Assembly (NCBI RefSeq): GCF_009910675.1
Contig: NZ_RSEJ01000011.1
Span: forward strand, 1-64,000
Direction of reading: 5' to 3'
DNA from: Photobacterium alginatilyticum
GTDB taxonomy: Bacteria; Pseudomonadota; Gammaproteobacteria; Enterobacterales; Vibrionaceae
Length of the DNA: 64,000 bases
In this document: positions 61,993 through 64,000 of the stretch, in pieces
Layout: the number at the start of each line of letters is the position of its first letter
How positions within the stretch are numbered: position 1 is the stretch's first letter
Notes under the pieces: model-generated
The model's input: the letters and a program-made list of their open reading frames with translations, nothing else
Told to the model about the DNA's origin: nothing
Database searches by the model: none
Position numbers and translations under genes: made by a program

Positions 61993-63465
61993 ATGAGCAG
62001 TTGGCTTCCAATGCCGAATGATGCATGCAAACGATTGCTTTTGAATGGGTGGATAATTGTGACGCCGGTTCCAATTTGTGTGCTGGCGATCAACTTAATA
62101 ATTTCAGCATTAATGTATTTTGATGGCGAATTGATGCTAATAGGGGATGGGGCTAGAATCCATTTTCCAAACTCACTTATAAGCGATGTGCCTGTGAATC
62201 CTAATGTTGCCTTAAACGAACAATTATTTATTGAATCCCACTATGGTGTTGTTATTCACCGGGGGTTTAAGCCGCTTTATGCGGACGATAATTATGCTCG
62301 TTATTTCGGCTATGACTGTGGTCAGGATATCCTTGCTTTGCCAAGCTTGTTGGATCTCATTGTGCCTCATGAGCAGCAAAATGCCATTCTTGCCTACGAG
62401 GCGACGATGGCTGGAGATACCAAGCCGGGTGTGCGTACCTACAAGAATGTTGACAACGAAGGTAATGAAATCATCGTCTTGACCGTTGATCATGTTATTG
62501 AATGGCAAGGGCAACAAGCTATGCAGGTGACGCTGATTGATCTGAGCCCGCAGGTGGAGATTCAGCGCCAGTTACAGGCCAGTGAAGAGCGTTACCGCGC
62601 GTTGGTTGATGGCTCAATTCAAGGCATCCTAGTTCATAAGAACTTCAAACCGCTATTTTGCAACTTGGCCTATGCCAAGATGCTGGGATTTGATGATGAA
62701 CAGGCGTTAATGGCCCAACCGTCGATATTACCGTTAATTGCCAAGAGCCATCACCTCCAGGCCCATAAAGATAACCACAAGCTTTTGATTGGTGAAACGC
62801 CGTCGATCAAAACTGAGGCGCAGAGTCTTCGTTGTGATGGGTCAACGGTGTGGCTTAGCCTGTTGTCGAGGCCAATTTTGTGGAATGGCGAGCAGGTGGT
62901 ACAGGTAACGGCGATGGATATTACTGAGCAACAGTTGCTGCGTGAACGGCTTGAGCACAGAGCCAACTATGATGGACTGACTAACCTGCTTAACCGTCGC
63001 GCCGTGATGGAGCTTCTGGAAAAGCAATTTGCCCATGATCGTATGCTTAATAACCCTTTGTGCTGTGTGCTGATTGACTTTGATAACTTTAAGTCTATTA
63101 ACGATCAATATGGCCACCATGTCGGTGATGAAGTACTGAGGCTATTTGCTGATAGTTGCAAGCAAAGCATCCGTAAAAGTGATTTCATCGGTCGCTGGGG
63201 AGGCGAGGAGTTTGTGCTGGTGCTGCCGGGTACTGATATCCAGCAGGCGGTCAGAATTGCCGAACGTATCTGCAATAACGTCTCCAGGTTGAGAGTAACG
63301 GCCGAGAACACCTCAGTCGGCTTCTCTGTCAGTATGGGCGTCTCTTATCTTTCTTCCAATATTTCTAGCCTCGAACAGTTGCTGACGGCGGCTGATAAAG
63401 CGCTATATCATGCTAAAGATCAGGGCAAGAACCGTGTTGTTGTTGCAAGTGAAGATATGCTCTAG
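61993..63465 (+). CDS. PAS-PAS diguanylate cyclase
   Basis: A 490-residue signalling enzyme that makes cyclic di-GMP. A short hydrophobic stretch at about 16-38 may be one membrane segment. PAS 1 (about 75-190) and PAS 2 (about 200-315) repeat each other: both have the layout GVVIHRGFKPLYADDNYARY and GILVHKNFKPLFCNLAYAKM, so they are probably a duplication. The GGDEF domain (about 325-490) has YDGLTNLLNRRA and the active site GGEEF, with no clear inhibitory RxxD five residues before it. It stands alone behind the nap operon. Signal unknown. Confidence 0.87.
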   Translation: MSSWLPMPNDACKRLLLNGWIIVTPVPICVLAINLIISALMYFDGELMLIGDGARIHFPNSLISDVPVNPNVALNEQLFIESHYGVVIHRGFKPLYADDNYARYFGYDCGQDILALPSLLDLIVPHEQQNAILAYEATMAGDTKPGVRTYKNVDNEGNEIIVLTVDHVIEWQGQQAMQVTLIDLSPQVEIQRQLQASEERYRALVDGSIQGILVHKNFKPLFCNLAYAKMLGFDDEQALMAQPSILPLIAKSHHLQAHKDNHKLLIGETPSIKTEAQSLRCDGSTVWLSLLSRPILWNGEQVVQVTAMDITEQQLLRERLEHRANYDGLTNLLNRRAVMELLEKQFAHDRMLNNPLCCVLIDFDNFKSINDQYGHHVGDEVLRLFADSCKQSIRKSDFIGRWGGEEFVLVLPGTDIQQAVRIAERICNNVSRLRVTAENTSVGFSVSMGVSYLSSNISSLEQLLTAADKALYHAKDQGKNRVVVASEDML

Positions 63466-63488
63466 CCAGTTAAGGTGAAAGTAAATGC

Positions 63489-63518
63489 AGCCCGCTTTAT
63501 AGCGGGCTGATTTGTTTG
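63489..63518. terminator. Bidirectional terminator between the cyclase and the chemoreceptor
   Basis: AGCCCGCT (63489-63496) and AGCGGGCT (63501-63508) with loop TTAT; GATTTGTTT follows on the plus strand. The facing gene on the minus strand ends at 63531. Confidence 0.75.
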
Positions 63519-63530
63519 GGAAAGAGCCAA

Positions 63531-64000
63531 TTACTGCAGTTTAAACTTGCTGACCAGCATGCTTAGCTGGGCATTGGCTGCGGCAAGATTTTGGGTACTG
63601 TCTACTGTTGCCTGTCCGTTTTGGGTGAGTTCGCTGACCATGCCACGGATATTGTTCATATTGCGGCTGACTTCTTCGGTGACCGAGCTTTGCTCTTCCG
63701 AAGCGGTGGCAATCTGAGTGCTGAGATCGTTGATGGTGATGATCGAGTTGGTCATCGCATCCAGGCTTTCAGTGACATTGGCCGTATTGGCCGCTGTTCG
63801 CTCACAGCTTGAGCGGGTTATCTCCATCGCCGAGACAGCATTGGTGGCATCTTGACGCAGCTTGGTCAGAATCTCGTTGATTTCTGCGGTGCTGGTTTGG
63901 GTGCGGGCTGCAAGTGAACGCACTTCATCGGCAACGACAGCAAAGCCGCGACCCTGTTCACCGGCGCGAGCGGCTTCGATGGCTGCATTCAGTGCCAGCA
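63531..64000 (-). CDS. Methyl-accepting chemotaxis protein, C-terminal part
   Basis: The gene runs off the right end of the window, so only about 156 C-terminal residues are seen. The hairpin-tip phrase [15 protein letters not shown] and [21 protein letters not shown] show a chemoreceptor signalling domain, ending in a short [15 protein letters not shown] tail. That tail closely resembles the end of the dCache receptor at 33.5 kb. The sensor is outside the window. Confidence 0.92.
   Translation of the reverse strand, partial: LALNAAIEAARAGEQGRGFAVVADEVRSLAARTQTSTAEINEILTKLRQDATNAVSAMEITRSSCERTAANTANVTESLDAMTNSIITINDLSTQIATASEEQSSVTEEVSRNMNNIRGMVSELTQNGQATVDSTQNLAAANAQLSMLVSKFKLQ

Noticed and set aside
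1-64000. CRISPR arrays, tRNA or rRNA genes, prophage or intact insertion sequences
   Set aside because: No regularly spaced repeats, tRNA-like folds with CCA ends, rRNA segments, or transposase or integrase motifs were noticed on either strand.

Overview
The window reads as a chromosomal segment of a marine gammaproteobacterium, most likely Vibrionaceae (Photobacterium/Grimontia/Enterovibrio-like). The grounds are several chemoreceptors, a napDAGHBC periplasmic nitrate reductase operon, a tryptophanase with a TnaC leader, UhpABC-type sensing, anaerobic C4-dicarboxylate transport, MurQ, and a protein pairing MOSC with a ferredoxin reductase. Most genes have mid-range GC. Four stretches are visibly AT-richer: about 0.55-1.36 kb, 14.8-16.2 kb, 35.4-36.9 kb and 54.2-56.3 kb. 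No rRNA, tRNA, CRISPR array or intact insertion sequence was recognised.

Layout. 0-8.5 kb: a possible repeat, dgkA, a zinc-ribbon protein, a chemoreceptor, a carrier-ligase-acyltransferase fusion, a membrane protein and an orphan SRA-HNH modification-dependent endonuclease. 8.5-14.8 kb: a tandem thioredoxin-fold (GST-like) protein, then a LysR regulator divergent from an operon of aspartase-like lyase, MmgE/PrpD protein and Dcu transporter. 16.2-22.9 kb: a large di-haem peroxidase-like protein, a PLP decarboxylase with an amidohydrolase, and an AraC regulator. 23-28.6 kb: an EmrA-like/DUF2955 efflux pair, then an orphan MurE-like ligase with an MFS transporter. 28.7-35.5 kb: a 36-residue Cys-rich protein, an aldehyde dehydrogenase divergent from an AcoR-type sigma-54 activator, a LysR regulator and a chemoreceptor. 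36-43.9 kb: a degenerate cold-shock-like protein, a small exported protein, tnaC-tnaA, a GlxA-type regulator, an HD protein, amtB with NtrC/sigma-54 control, and murQ. 44-54.2 kb: the MOSC reductase, then uhpABC and afuABC, which together look like a sugar-phosphate sensing and ABC uptake locus. 54.2-56.1 kb: AT-rich stretch with a Tpx paralogue lacking catalytic residues and two unknown small genes. 56.2-61.9 kb: napDAGHBC behind a likely FNR/NarP promoter. 61.9-64 kb: a PAS-GGDEF diguanylate cyclase and a chemoreceptor cut by the window end.

Strongest new readings: (1) a 36-codon TnaC leader peptide with the Trp, Asp and Pro spacing of known TnaC; (2) two NtrC sites and a -24/-12 promoter that move the amtB start to a GTG; (3) uhpABC beside afuABC without uhpT, which changes an apparent iron ABC transporter into a probable sugar-phosphate importer; (4) an orphan MurE-like ligase that has lost the DNPR diaminopimelate motif and is paired with an MFS transporter; (5) a Tpx paralogue that keeps both cysteines but has lost the catalytic Thr and Arg; (6) a hidden 36-residue Cys-pair protein at 28.7 kb.
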